This document shows positions 5,480 through 12,156 of a DNA stretch of 12,919 bases, in pieces. The DNA comes from an uncultured cyanobacterium. GTDB lineage: Bacteria; Cyanobacteriota; Cyanobacteriia; Cyanobacteriales; Geitlerinemataceae. The DNA lies in the NCBI GenBank assembly GCA_937121005.1, contig CAKZKB010000100.1:1-12919 (forward strand), in the 5' to 3' direction. How positions within the stretch are numbered: position 1 is the stretch's first letter; each line of letters starts with the position of its first letter. Both the position numbers and the translations under genes were made by a program. The notes under the pieces are model-generated. The model saw only the letters and a list, made by a program, of their open reading frames with translations. It made no database searches and was not told where the DNA came from.

Positions 5480-7651
5480 ATGATAAAGAATAAACCGAAA
5501 CGCCTGAAGTTCGGCACCAGGCTTTGGTCGAACGCGATCGCCTTTTTCCTGGCTGTCACTCTATTATTTTTCACTGGAAAGCCTGTCCTAGCGGCTGATA
5601 GCGCTCCCTCCTGCGTAGGTAACAATAAAGAAGAACTGGGTTGCTGGCAAAAATATCCTCTATTTCGCGACGAAAACGGCAAGATTTTACCCATCCAATC
5701 CGTACATACCTCCGTGTTACCCAACGGTAAAATCCTCATGGTAAACGGGAGTAGCAATCGCAACACCATCGATCGGCAAACAGATGCCGAAGGAAAAGAT
5801 ACCAAAATCACCTTCGTCGATGGCGTTAATTCCTCCGAACAAGCTGTCCTAGAAACGACGGCTTTGTTTGACCCCAATACTGGCAAGTTCGAGCGAATTC
5901 CTTCGCCGCCTTCCGTGCAATTTGATGATAGCAACGACCTCTTCTGTAGCGGTCACTTGCATCTCGCTAACGGCAACGTTTTGTTTGCAGGTGGTAGCAA
6001 TCGTTACTATCCCGGAGAACAATTTGAAGGCTCCAAACAAATCAACATCTACAACTGGGAAGAGCAAAGCTGGGAAAATATTGGCGGCCAAATGCAAGCC
6101 GGACGCTGGTATCCCAGTCTCGTTCCCTTAGCAGATGGCAAAGTTGTTATCTTTTCCGGTCAAAAATATAACGCCCCCACCCAACTAAGTCCCACCATCG
6201 AGATCTACGATCCCGACACCAACAAACTGCATTTCTTCGATCTCACCTACATCAAAGATAGTCCTTACAACGTCAAAATCACCGAGTACCAATACTTGGA
6301 TAAAGATGGCAACTTCCAAACTGCCAAAGCCGACGTTTACGACAGTATCGATCTCTATCCTCGCGTCTTTCCCACTCCTGATGGCAAACTTTTGATTACG
6401 GGAGATGGAGCCGGAAAATTCCCCCTCGAAGTGCATCAAAGCAACAAAACCTATTTAATGTCCGTCACGGAAAAACCATCTGGAGATCTCGATGTGAGCT
6501 TTGAATTAGCGGGCGATCGCCTCGATATTTCCAAAGTTTACGGAACCGCCGTCGCCGATCCCAACCGTCCCGGCGATGTCTTGCTGTTGGGGGGAATTCT
6601 TAACACCAACAACATCAACTTTGGCAAACCGCAACTCGGCTTAATTCAAAACGGTCGAGCGCCCGAAGGGTCGGCCAACGAAGGTTTACTTGCCAAAGAC
6701 ACGCGCATTACTGCCAGTTTAGAACGGTGGGACAGCCAAGCTCAAACTTGGAGTATCGAACCCGGCTTTTTAAAAACTGACGATGGTATGGCTCAGCCGC
6801 GAGCCATGAACGAAGCTACCATCTTGCCAAACAAACAAATCTTGACTGTCAATGGTGGTCTTTATGCCGAATACGATCCGGTTCTCGAGCCCTTATTGAT
6901 GACCTACGACGAAAGCGCACCGGGAGATTATACCACCAAAGAAATGAACCCGGCCACGCTTCCTCGGCTCTATCATAACGGCTCGTTACTGTTACCCGAT
7001 GGTCGCGTCCTGATTATTAGTGGAAATGCCAGTCGTGCGGCCCGCGAACCCAACGGAACCGTTCACGTTGATGTCGTTCCCGACAACAAAGAATACTACG
7101 CCTTAGCCAAGTTAACCACCGACTCGCAAACAAAAGGTTCGGGTAAAGTGGTTAAAGAGGGAGACTACAACCAGTTTCTCGAAAAGTATTACCAAGATCC
7201 CAATCAATTTTTTGCTCAGCTAGACGATGGTAACGGGACGATCGATCCGCTTCCGTTTATTCCGGCTGAAATTTGGCAAGTCGAGATCTTCAATCCTCCC
7301 TATCTGTTTATAGACGGGCCGCGACCGGAAATCGCGATCGCCCCGGAAACTGTCACCCACGGCCAAGCCAGTCAGGTGAAAGTCACCGACGTAGACATCT
7401 CTAGCGACAGCGATCGCGGTTCGTTAGTGATGGCAAAATTGGGCACCATTACCCACAGTTTCGACTACGGTCAAGTGCTAGCCGACTTGCCCATTCGGGA
7501 TGTCATTAACAACTACGACGGTTCCTATACCATCGACTTTACCGCTCCCGAAAACGCCAATCTTTATCCTCCTGGCTATTACATGATGTTTTACCTCAAC
7601 AGCCAAGGTAAACCATCCGTCGCCAAAATGGTGCAGTTAGAAGCCGCGTAA
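5480..7651 (+). CDS. Secreted copper-radical oxidase (galactose/glyoxal oxidase-like)
   Basis: A 723-residue protein. A Sec signal covers residues 1-39 (basic start, hydrophobic FFLAVTLLFF, cleavage near PVLAAD). A kelch-type beta-propeller follows, with repeats such as LPNGKILMVNG (80-90), NGNVLFAGG (164-172), DGKVVIFSG and LLPDGRVLIISGN. The C-terminal DUF1929 domain begins near 614 (GPRPEI). All hallmarks of the galactose-oxidase active site align by eye: C156 in DLFCSG (cross-link cysteine), Y211 in QAGRWYPS (radical tyrosine), Y498-H499 in RLYHNGSLLLPDG, and H659 in GTITHSF. It should oxidise a primary alcohol or aldehyde with O2, releasing H2O2 outside the cytoplasm; the substrate is unknown. 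About 75 residues (515-595) are inserted before DUF1929 relative to fungal galactose oxidase. The DyP-LamG gene follows 275 bases downstream on the same strand. No strong Shine-Dalgarno is visible. Confidence 0.85.
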   Translation: MIKNKPKRLKFGTRLWSNAIAFFLAVTLLFFTGKPVLAADSAPSCVGNNKEELGCWQKYPLFRDENGKILPIQSVHTSVLPNGKILMVNGSSNRNTIDRQTDAEGKDTKITFVDGVNSSEQAVLETTALFDPNTGKFERIPSPPSVQFDDSNDLFCSGHLHLANGNVLFAGGSNRYYPGEQFEGSKQINIYNWEEQSWENIGGQMQAGRWYPSLVPLADGKVVIFSGQKYNAPTQLSPTIEIYDPDTNKLHFFDLTYIKDSPYNVKITEYQYLDKDGNFQTAKADVYDSIDLYPRVFPTPDGKLLITGDGAGKFPLEVHQSNKTYLMSVTEKPSGDLDVSFELAGDRLDISKVYGTAVADPNRPGDVLLLGGILNTNNINFGKPQLGLIQNGRAPEGSANEGLLAKDTRITASLERWDSQAQTWSIEPGFLKTDDGMAQPRAMNEATILPNKQILTVNGGLYAEYDPVLEPLLMTYDESAPGDYTTKEMNPATLPRLYHNGSLLLPDGRVLIISGNASRAAREPNGTVHVDVVPDNKEYYALAKLTTDSQTKGSGKVVKEGDYNQFLEKYYQDPNQFFAQLDDGNGTIDPLPFIPAEIWQVEIFNPPYLFIDGPRPEIAIAPETVTHGQASQVKVTDVDISSDSDRGSLVMAKLGTITHSFDYGQVLADLPIRDVINNYDGSYTIDFTAPENANLYPPGYYMMFYLNSQGKPSVAKMVQLEAA

Positions 7652-7667
7652 ATATCGCTGTTAGAGA

Positions 7668-7868
7668 TAAGCATTCAGGTGACACGGAAAATGGTTGCAA
7701 GGATCTCCCTTCTCCTCGTTCCTCTGGCTCTGCCAGGGAACGGAATTACTGAGGCTCTGCCTCATGTAAAATGGAGGCGGAGCCTCCACAATTGTTGCGT
7801 CCCAGAGGAACGCAACGAGGGAAAAAAGGGGGACTATGGGAGATCTTTACCATTCACCTGAATTCTTA
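7668..7868. mobile_element. 201-bp MITE-like element with four hairpins
   Basis: The ends TAAGCATTCAGGTGA (7668-7682) and TCACCTGAATTCTTA (7854-7868) are inverted repeats matching at 14 of 15 positions. Nested inside are ATGGT/ACCAT (7691-7695, 7849-7853) and GATCTCCC/GGGAGATC (7702-7709, 7838-7845). The centre holds four hairpins: CGTTCC-CTGGC paired with GCCAG-GGAACG (7717-7742), TGAGGC/GCCTCA (7750-7764), TGGAGGC/GCCTCCA (7772-7788) and GTTGCGT/ACGCAAC (7794-7816). An alternative long pairing, CGTTCCTCTGG (7717-7727) with CCAGAGGAACG (7802-7812), competes with the first and last. There is no transposase; the 61-codon frame across it is not a gene. If TA is the target duplication, this would be a Tc1/mariner (IS630)-type MITE. 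It separates the oxidase and peroxidase genes. Confidence 0.65.
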
Positions 7869-7915
7869 CAGTTCGGAAAGCGATCGCGTAAACAATTGAC
7901 CCCCCTTCAAAATTT

Positions 7916-7920
7916 GGAGA
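7916..7920 (+). promoter_or_regulatory. Shine-Dalgarno of the DyP gene
   Basis: GGAGA lies six bases before the ATG at 7927. It fixes the start of the DyP gene outside the upstream repeat element and supports the absence of any N-terminal extension carrying a signal peptide. Confidence 0.7.
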
Positions 7921-7926
7921 ACTTCC

Positions 7927-10050
7927 ATGGCATTAAGCGAAACAGACCTGAAAAACCTTCCCAACGACGGGCAAGGTGTCGATCCCGAAAATCCCGGAGA
8001 ATATAAAATATTGCTCGGCGATCTACAGGGAAACATTCTCACGGGGCACGGCCGAGACCATGCAGTTCATTTGTTTATCAAGTTTAAATCGGGGAAAGAA
8101 GCCGATGCGAAAACATGGGTGCAAACCTTCGGTCGCAAATACGTGACCTCGGCACAATTGCAATCTGACGAAGCCTGCCAGTACCGCGATAACGAGATTG
8201 GCGGTAGCGTATTTACCAACTTCTTTCTGTCGATTAAGGGATACGAATATTTCGGTATTGCTCCCTATCAAATGCCCGGAAGCCAACCGTTCCGCTATGG
8301 CATGAAAAACGAGTCCGTCAAGAATTATTTAGGCGATCCTCCTGTAGATACCTGGGACGTAGGACTGCAACAGGAAATCCACGCCCTAATTTTAATGGCG
8401 GATGATGAGATCGTCGAACTGCTGCAAGATGTCAACAAAGTCAGCCAAAGTTTGTTTCAAGTGGCAGAGATCGTCCAACGCGAAGATGGATTTATTCTCC
8501 GCAACAGTAACAATAAACCCATCGAACACTTTGGTTTTGCCGATGGAGTCAGCCAACCGCTATTTCTCAAACGCGCGATCGACAATGCTCGGCAATACGA
8601 GGGAAATTTCGATAAATGGGATCCGCGAGCGCCGTTAGGTTTAGTATTGGAAAAAGACCGGACTGGCAAAACCGACGACAGTTACGGTAGCTATTTAGTC
8701 TATCGCAAACTCGAACAAGACGTGAAAGGGTTTCGCGAAGATCGGCAAGCCCTAGCGACAACAGTGGGCGTGGGTTACGATCTCGCTGGGGCATTAACCG
8801 TCGGTCGTTTTGAGGATGGAACCCCCGTTGTCGATTCTAAAACGCCGGAGGGATCGACTTCCACTAACAACTTTAATTATGCCGACGATCCCGCAGAATT
8901 TGGCTTAGATCCCAAACCCACAAAGTGTCCGTTTCACGCCCACATTCGTAAAACAAATCCCCGAGGCGATACGGGACGAGTTAATTCTTCTACTGACTTC
9001 GACAAGTCTCTAGAAGTCGAACGCAGCCATCGCATTGCCCGTCGCGGTATTAGTTATGGAGAACGGGATCTAAATCAAAACCCGCAGGTGGGATCGGGGT
9101 TGCTGTTTTTGTGCTTCCAGGCTAATCTGGAAAATCAATTTAATTTCATGCAGGGCGGCTGGGCCAACCAAAATAACTTTGTGGCTGTCAATGTAGGACT
9201 CGATCCGATTATCGGACAACCCGCCGGAACGAAGGGCAATCAAACCTGGCCGCAAACCTGGGGAGACCCGAATACGCAAGAAGTGGACTACGATTTTACA
9301 ACTTGGGTGAAGTTGAAAGGTGGGGAATATTTCTTTACGCCGAGTCTGAGTTCTCTACGGACGATCGCCGATCGTGCACTTCCGATCGATCTATCCACGT
9401 CTTTGGAATTTGACGGTCAAACGGGTCATATTACCCTAGACGACGATCGCGTTTTCGATCTAACTAACAGCTTTACTCTCGAAGCCTGGGTAAAATTTAG
9501 TTCGGAAAGCCAACTGAGTGGCGTTCAACGCATTTTCGCCAAACCGGATGCCTATGGTTTTGGCTTAAACGGCAAGCGGATTCGTTTTACCACCTACAAC
9601 CATAAGGATTACGATACCACTGAGGTGACGGCTTTAGGCGACGGGAAATGGCATCATCTAGCTGTGGTTCTCGATGGCAACAACCACGCCTCTTTTTATG
9701 TTGACGGCCAATTCTTGGAAGGTATCACTGGGAATACGCCGGCTGACCAAACTTCCTCAACTTGCCAAATTGGGGTCGGACAGCAAAATCACAGCAGCAA
9801 CCTCATCGAATACTGGAAAGGGAATTTGGCTGATGTTCGCCTCTGGAACTGCATTCGCAGCGAACAAGAAATCCAGGATAATATGAGTTGCCGACTGACT
9901 GGCTACGAGTCCGGTTTAGCGGGTTACTGGCCCTTAGAACACGGAAAAGGTAGCGTTGCCCAAGATAATACCCAGAATGCAAATTATGGGTTGATTCGCG
10001 GCAATGTCAGTTGGGATGTGGTAGCTGGCCCGGTGATTCCTTGTTCTTAA
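7927..10050 (+). CDS. DyP-type heme peroxidase fused to a LamG-like domain
   Basis: A 707-residue fusion. Residues 1-480 form a dye-decolourising peroxidase of the long type: GDLQGNILTGHGRDH near 31-45, the catalytic-aspartate motif GFADG at 203-207 (D206), proximal heme ligand H339 in CPFHAHIRKTNPR, likely distal R372 in RRGISYG, and GLLFLCFQANLENQFNFMQGGW at 391-412 in pieces. Residues 490-690 are a concanavalin-like LamG domain: LEFDG, SFTLEAWVKF, WHHLAVVLDG, SFYVDGQ, GNLADVRLWN and AGYWPLEHG. DyP enzymes reduce H2O2 while oxidising dyes, phenolics or metals; the LamG part could bind glycan or protein. Four cysteines (C613, C642, C655, C706) cluster in the C-terminal part. No Sec, Tat or lipoprotein signal is visible, so it is either cytosolic or exported by another route. 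It lies downstream of the H2O2-producing oxidase gene, and a terminator follows at 10142-10170. Domain calls are firm; joint function is inferred. Confidence 0.9.
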   Translation: MALSETDLKNLPNDGQGVDPENPGEYKILLGDLQGNILTGHGRDHAVHLFIKFKSGKEADAKTWVQTFGRKYVTSAQLQSDEACQYRDNEIGGSVFTNFFLSIKGYEYFGIAPYQMPGSQPFRYGMKNESVKNYLGDPPVDTWDVGLQQEIHALILMADDEIVELLQDVNKVSQSLFQVAEIVQREDGFILRNSNNKPIEHFGFADGVSQPLFLKRAIDNARQYEGNFDKWDPRAPLGLVLEKDRTGKTDDSYGSYLVYRKLEQDVKGFREDRQALATTVGVGYDLAGALTVGRFEDGTPVVDSKTPEGSTSTNNFNYADDPAEFGLDPKPTKCPFHAHIRKTNPRGDTGRVNSSTDFDKSLEVERSHRIARRGISYGERDLNQNPQVGSGLLFLCFQANLENQFNFMQGGWANQNNFVAVNVGLDPIIGQPAGTKGNQTWPQTWGDPNTQEVDYDFTTWVKLKGGEYFFTPSLSSLRTIADRALPIDLSTSLEFDGQTGHITLDDDRVFDLTNSFTLEAWVKFSSESQLSGVQRIFAKPDAYGFGLNGKRIRFTTYNHKDYDTTEVTALGDGKWHHLAVVLDGNNHASFYVDGQFLEGITGNTPADQTSSTCQIGVGQQNHSSNLIEYWKGNLADVRLWNCIRSEQEIQDNMSCRLTGYESGLAGYWPLEHGKGSVAQDNTQNANYGLIRGNVSWDVVAGPVIPCS

Positions 10051-10061
10051 GGAAGTCATTT

Positions 10062-10088
10062 CAATGCACAACGAACAACGAGCAATGA
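10062..10088. repeat. Degenerate CAATGA-type tandem repeat
   Basis: Successive units CAATGCA, CAACGAA, CAACGAG and CAATGAG follow the DyP stop codon. They resemble the cleaner CAATGAA array at 11195-11233 after the glycosyltransferase gene, suggesting the same short-tandem-repeat family colonised both 3' ends. Confidence 0.5.
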
Positions 10089-10141
10089 GCGATACTCTGG
10101 CACTTAGCCGGAGGCTTGTATCTAAGATATGCTCGGTTGTT

Positions 10142-10170
10142 AAAAGGGGCAGATGTAATGCTGCCCTTTT
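10142..10170 (+). terminator. Intrinsic terminator of the DyP gene
   Basis: GGGCAG (10147-10152) pairs with CTGCCC (10161-10166) around an eight-base loop. The stem continues as AAAA with TTTT past a one-G bulge, and TTTTCTCCTTTT follows. It lies about 90 bases after the DyP stop and should separate this unit from the glycosyltransferase. Confidence 0.7.
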
Positions 10171-10202
10171 CTCCTTTTACGGACGATCGCGACTTAATCT
10201 TA

Positions 10203-10208
10203 TATAAT
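10203..10208 (+). promoter_or_regulatory. -10 box upstream of the leader ORF/glycosyltransferase
   Basis: A perfect TATAAT in AT-rich context. No good -35 lies at 16-18 bases; TTTACG at 10176-10181 is the nearest candidate but is 21 bases away. It is correctly placed to drive the ORF at 10260 and the glycosyltransferase. Confidence 0.4.
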
Positions 10209-10259
10209 GTTATTTACTGCAAGTATCTTGCCTGCGTTTACTTTGGAGGATATCCCACA

Positions 10260-10355
10260 ATGTATATCCTATACATCTTCGGTAAAAGTAACATTTTGAC
10301 CGAGAAGCCATCTGTATCTATCCTATTCATCTGTGGTTGCAATTCTCTTATTTAA
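10260..10355 (+). CDS. Possible 31-residue leader peptide
   Basis: A small ORF starting at the ATG at 10260, nine bases after a good Shine-Dalgarno GGAGGA (10245-10250). It ends with TAA at 10353-10355, four bases before the likely GTG start of the glycosyltransferase. It contains an internal duplication: YILYIFG (residues 2-8) and SILFICG (20-26) come from a 21-base direct repeat (10263-10283 and 10317-10337, 17 of 21 identical). An 11-bp bulged hairpin (10277-10307) lies between the copies. The downstream gene has no Shine-Dalgarno of its own, so translational coupling or an attenuation-like leader is possible. The product is not recognised, and the ORF may be chance. Confidence 0.3.
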   Translation: MYILYIFGKSNILTEKPSVSILFICGCNSLI

Positions 10356-10359
10356 TGAT

Positions 10360-11217
10360 GTGAAACTTACTATTCATTTGCTAGTTGTTAATTATCATTC
10401 TTCTGAGTGGATCGATCGCCTTTTACGGTCTATACCTGCGGAAACAGAAGTTAATATTCGTGTGGTTATCGCCAACAACTCTCCCGAGGATCGCGATATT
10501 GACCTGTTGCAAAGGGATACTGTAACCATTTTAGACGCAGGCGAGAACGTAGGATTTGGTGGCGGTTGCAATTTGGGGTTAGAATGGATTTGGCAGCGCG
10601 ATCGCGAGGCTTTGGTCTGGTTAATCAATCCCGACGCACAGCTAAAAAGCGATTCTATTTCTGGAATTGTTGCCTTCTTTGACAAGTTTCCCTACCTGTC
10701 GATCGTCGGCACAACAATAGAAAAACCCAACGGCGATATTTGGTTTGCAGGGGGAGAGTTCGATGCGGAAACGGGAACCATTTCTGTTAGTACCCAGATC
10801 CCCAAAGACGACGATCGCTCCTTTATTCGGTGTAACTGGGTGAGTGGGTGCAGTACAATTTTGAATCTGAAGAACTTTTCCGCTTGTCCGAAATTCGATC
10901 GCGCCTTCTTTCTCTATTACGAAGACTTCGATTTTTGTCAGCGATACGCCAACGAAGGACACGCGATCGCGATCGTTCCTCATCTGTCGATCGTTCACCA
11001 TCCTTCCAGTATTGCCGATCGACAAATTGTTGCCAAATATACTTATAGTACCTGCGGTTATCTGCTATCGTTAAAGCGGTACGCTACGCGATCGGCATTG
11101 TATTGGCGGTGGCTGCGGTTGCTCTGTCACGCGATCGCGTTACTACTGGTGAAGCCAAAAGTAGCGATCGGCAAGTTACGAGGATCCCTTATTTCAATGA
11201 GCAATGAACTTCAATGA
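10360..11217 (+). CDS. GT2-family glycosyltransferase (rhamnosyltransferase-like)
   Basis: A 285-residue cytosolic or peripheral-membrane GT-A fold glycosyltransferase that transfers a sugar from a nucleotide donor to a growing glycan. The N-terminus TIHLLVVNYHSSEW is the first beta strand of the nucleotide-binding domain. Further motifs are NNSPED (39-44), NVGFGGGCN (63-71), the metal-binding NPDA (90-93, DXD equivalent), NWVSGCS (159-165) and FLYYEDFDFC (184-193, the catalytic ED region seen in rhamnosyltransferase-like members), then HHPS (213-216). The C-terminus has an amphipathic or hydrophobic segment (CHAIALLLV) and is basic. It lacks QXXRW, so it is not a processive cellulose-synthase-like enzyme. 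The GTG at 10360 is preferred because it starts just before the fold; a GTG at 10333 is the alternative. Neither has a Shine-Dalgarno. The last codons lie in the CAATGAA repeat. Donor and acceptor are unknown; a role in surface polysaccharide is likely. Confidence 0.82.
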   Translation: MKLTIHLLVVNYHSSEWIDRLLRSIPAETEVNIRVVIANNSPEDRDIDLLQRDTVTILDAGENVGFGGGCNLGLEWIWQRDREALVWLINPDAQLKSDSISGIVAFFDKFPYLSIVGTTIEKPNGDIWFAGGEFDAETGTISVSTQIPKDDDRSFIRCNWVSGCSTILNLKNFSACPKFDRAFFLYYEDFDFCQRYANEGHAIAIVPHLSIVHHPSSIADRQIVAKYTYSTCGYLLSLKRYATRSALYWRWLRLLCHAIALLLVKPKVAIGKLRGSLISMSNELQ

Positions 11218-11233
11218 ACAATGAACAATGAAC
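11195..11233. repeat. CAATGAA heptamer array
   Basis: The units CAATGAG, CAATGAA, CAATGAA, CAATGAA and CAATGAA occur in near-tandem order. The array overlaps the end of the glycosyltransferase gene and supplies its final residues and stop codon, so the protein's last few residues probably derive from repeat sequence. The array abuts the inverted-repeat element starting at 11235. Confidence 0.65.
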
Positions 11234-11234
11234 G

Positions 11235-11354
11235 TAAGTATTCAGGTGGTACAGAGAAACCCGGTTTCTAGAGGGAGAAACTCGAATCTTGTCCGGCTAT
11301 AAGCGAGAAACCGGGTTTCTACACCCGTTTAGCCTAGCATACCTGAATCCTGAC
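11235..11354. mobile_element. Second small inverted-repeat element
   Basis: The left end TAAGTATTCAGGTGG (11235-11249) matches the left end of the element at 7668 at 13 of 15 positions. The right end has ACCTGAAT (11341-11348), the reverse complement of ATTCAGGT, but beyond that the end is degraded. Inside, AGAAACCCGGTTTCT (11255-11269) and its exact reverse complement AGAAACCGGGTTTCT (11306-11320) form a second inverted pair; each is also nearly palindromic. There is no coding content. It looks like a decayed non-autonomous element of the same terminal family with a different core. Confidence 0.55.
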
Positions 11355-11370
11355 CAATGAGCAAATAGTA

Positions 11371-11415
11371 ACACCTTTTCTAGAAAATGATATTAGACCT
11401 CCATTAGGAAGGTGT
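11371..11415. repeat. Inverted repeat at the convergent gene end
   Basis: ACACCTT (11371-11377) pairs with AAGGTGT (11409-11415). Inside is a perfect 12-base palindrome TTTTCTAGAAAA (11376-11387). The segment lies 16 bases beyond the stop of the minus-strand nucleotidyltransferase gene and could end its transcription, though the T-run is poor. Confidence 0.3.
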
Positions 11416-11430
11416 ATCCAGTTTTTCGGG

Positions 11431-12063
11431 TTAGAAATCGTCATCTTCGTCTTCTGTTTCGATCTCGATCTCGACAATCTCGTGCCATAAAGATATAACC
11501 GCCTCTTGTACGCCTGCTGCGACTAAGTTTTCTAAAACTGCTCCCGATTTCGCCTTCAGTTCGGGAAATGCCAACAATAACATCGCTAAATCTCGCCAAT
11601 CTGTCCCCGCTTTGGGTTTGCCCCGTCGCTGGTCATACGAAATAACCTTGCTTGCCACTAAGTCACTGGGAGCCATCACCAAAACCCCGTCAATACAGCG
11701 ATTTGGCGGTAACGCCTCCACCTGATGAATGTCGATAAGATGGCGATTCCCAGATTTTTGTACCTGGTACAATCGATATCCTTGACCGTCTTTGACCGAT
11801 CGCACGCGCAAGGCGATGTAAAATCGATCGCTGAGGTGCGATCGCAACTCCTCTGCTAAATCCGCCGCACGCAGCGACAAAACATCAATATCTTGCGTCA
11901 TGCGAGGTTCTCCCACATACGCATTGACCGCCTGCGCCCCGAAAATAACGACATCTTCGCGATCGCGCAAAAATTCAAACACCACAGCGTGCAATGTCGC
12001 CAACGGTAACGATTCGCGGTTCATAAACTCTCGAAAACTCAACGCCTCCGCGTTCAGTACCAT
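11431..12063 (-). CDS. AbiEii-like nucleotidyltransferase
   Basis: A 210-residue protein of the nucleotidyltransferase superfamily, closest in appearance to the AbiEii/AbiGii toxin-type and related DUF6036-like domains. The signature is FGAQAVNAYVGEPRMTQDIDVL: G42 and A43 of the nucleotide loop, and the metal-binding pair D58 and D60. The third carboxylate is probably D111 in LIDIHQ. Conserved K139 in DLVASKV and D155 in TDWRDLAML complete the pattern. The last ten residues are acidic (TEDEDDDF). It should transfer a nucleotide to RNA, protein or a small molecule; the target is unknown. The start at 12063 has AAGG seven bases upstream and a promoter at 12096-12124. AbiEii proteins normally follow an AbiEi antitoxin, but no such gene lies on either side, so this one is solitary or has a remote partner. 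It is convergent with the glycosyltransferase and divergent from the TPR gene. Confidence 0.8.
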   Translation of the reverse strand: MVLNAEALSFREFMNRESLPLATLHAVVFEFLRDREDVVIFGAQAVNAYVGEPRMTQDIDVLSLRAADLAEELRSHLSDRFYIALRVRSVKDGQGYRLYQVQKSGNRHLIDIHQVEALPPNRCIDGVLVMAPSDLVASKVISYDQRRGKPKAGTDWRDLAMLLLAFPELKAKSGAVLENLVAAGVQEAVISLWHEIVEIEIETEDEDDDF

Positions 12064-12095
12064 AAAAATACCTTAGAAGAGGGGCCAACTCTTCA

Positions 12096-12124
12096 AATAT
12101 ACACAATTGACGATCTGAGGTTAA
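12096..12124 (-). promoter_or_regulatory. Promoter of the nucleotidyltransferase gene
   Basis: On the minus strand TTAACC (complement of 12119-12124), a 17-base spacer and TATATT (complement of 12096-12101) form a plausible sigma-70-type promoter, giving a leader of about 25 bases before the ATG at 12063. Confidence 0.45.
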
Positions 12125-12156
12125 GATAAAAAACATTTAAGTAGGGAATCGCGATC

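Larger units (their letters stand above)
10051..10259. other. Intergenic region after the DyP gene
   Basis: Counted to the GTG at 10360, the gap after the DyP gene is about 309 bases. It contains degenerate CAATGA-type repeats (10062-10088), the DyP terminator (10142-10170), a TATAAT box (10203-10208) and the possible leader ORF at 10260-10355. No other gene is apparent. Confidence 0.6.

Noticed and set aside
7679..7861. Open frame of about 60 codons between the oxidase and DyP genes
   Set aside because: It lies wholly within the inverted-repeat element and reads through its hairpins. No Shine-Dalgarno and no protein-like pattern.
10116..10355. 79-codon frame extending the leader ORF upstream
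   Set aside because: Its upstream part runs through the DyP terminator and the TATAAT box, so only the internal ATG at 10260 with its Shine-Dalgarno is credible.
10360..11217. Glycosyltransferase as a CslA-like partner of the copper-radical oxidase (as in Streptomyces)
   Set aside because: It lacks QXXRW and multiple membrane segments, is separated by a terminator and has its own promoter-like box, so it is not a CslA equivalent, though a role in the same glycan remains possible.
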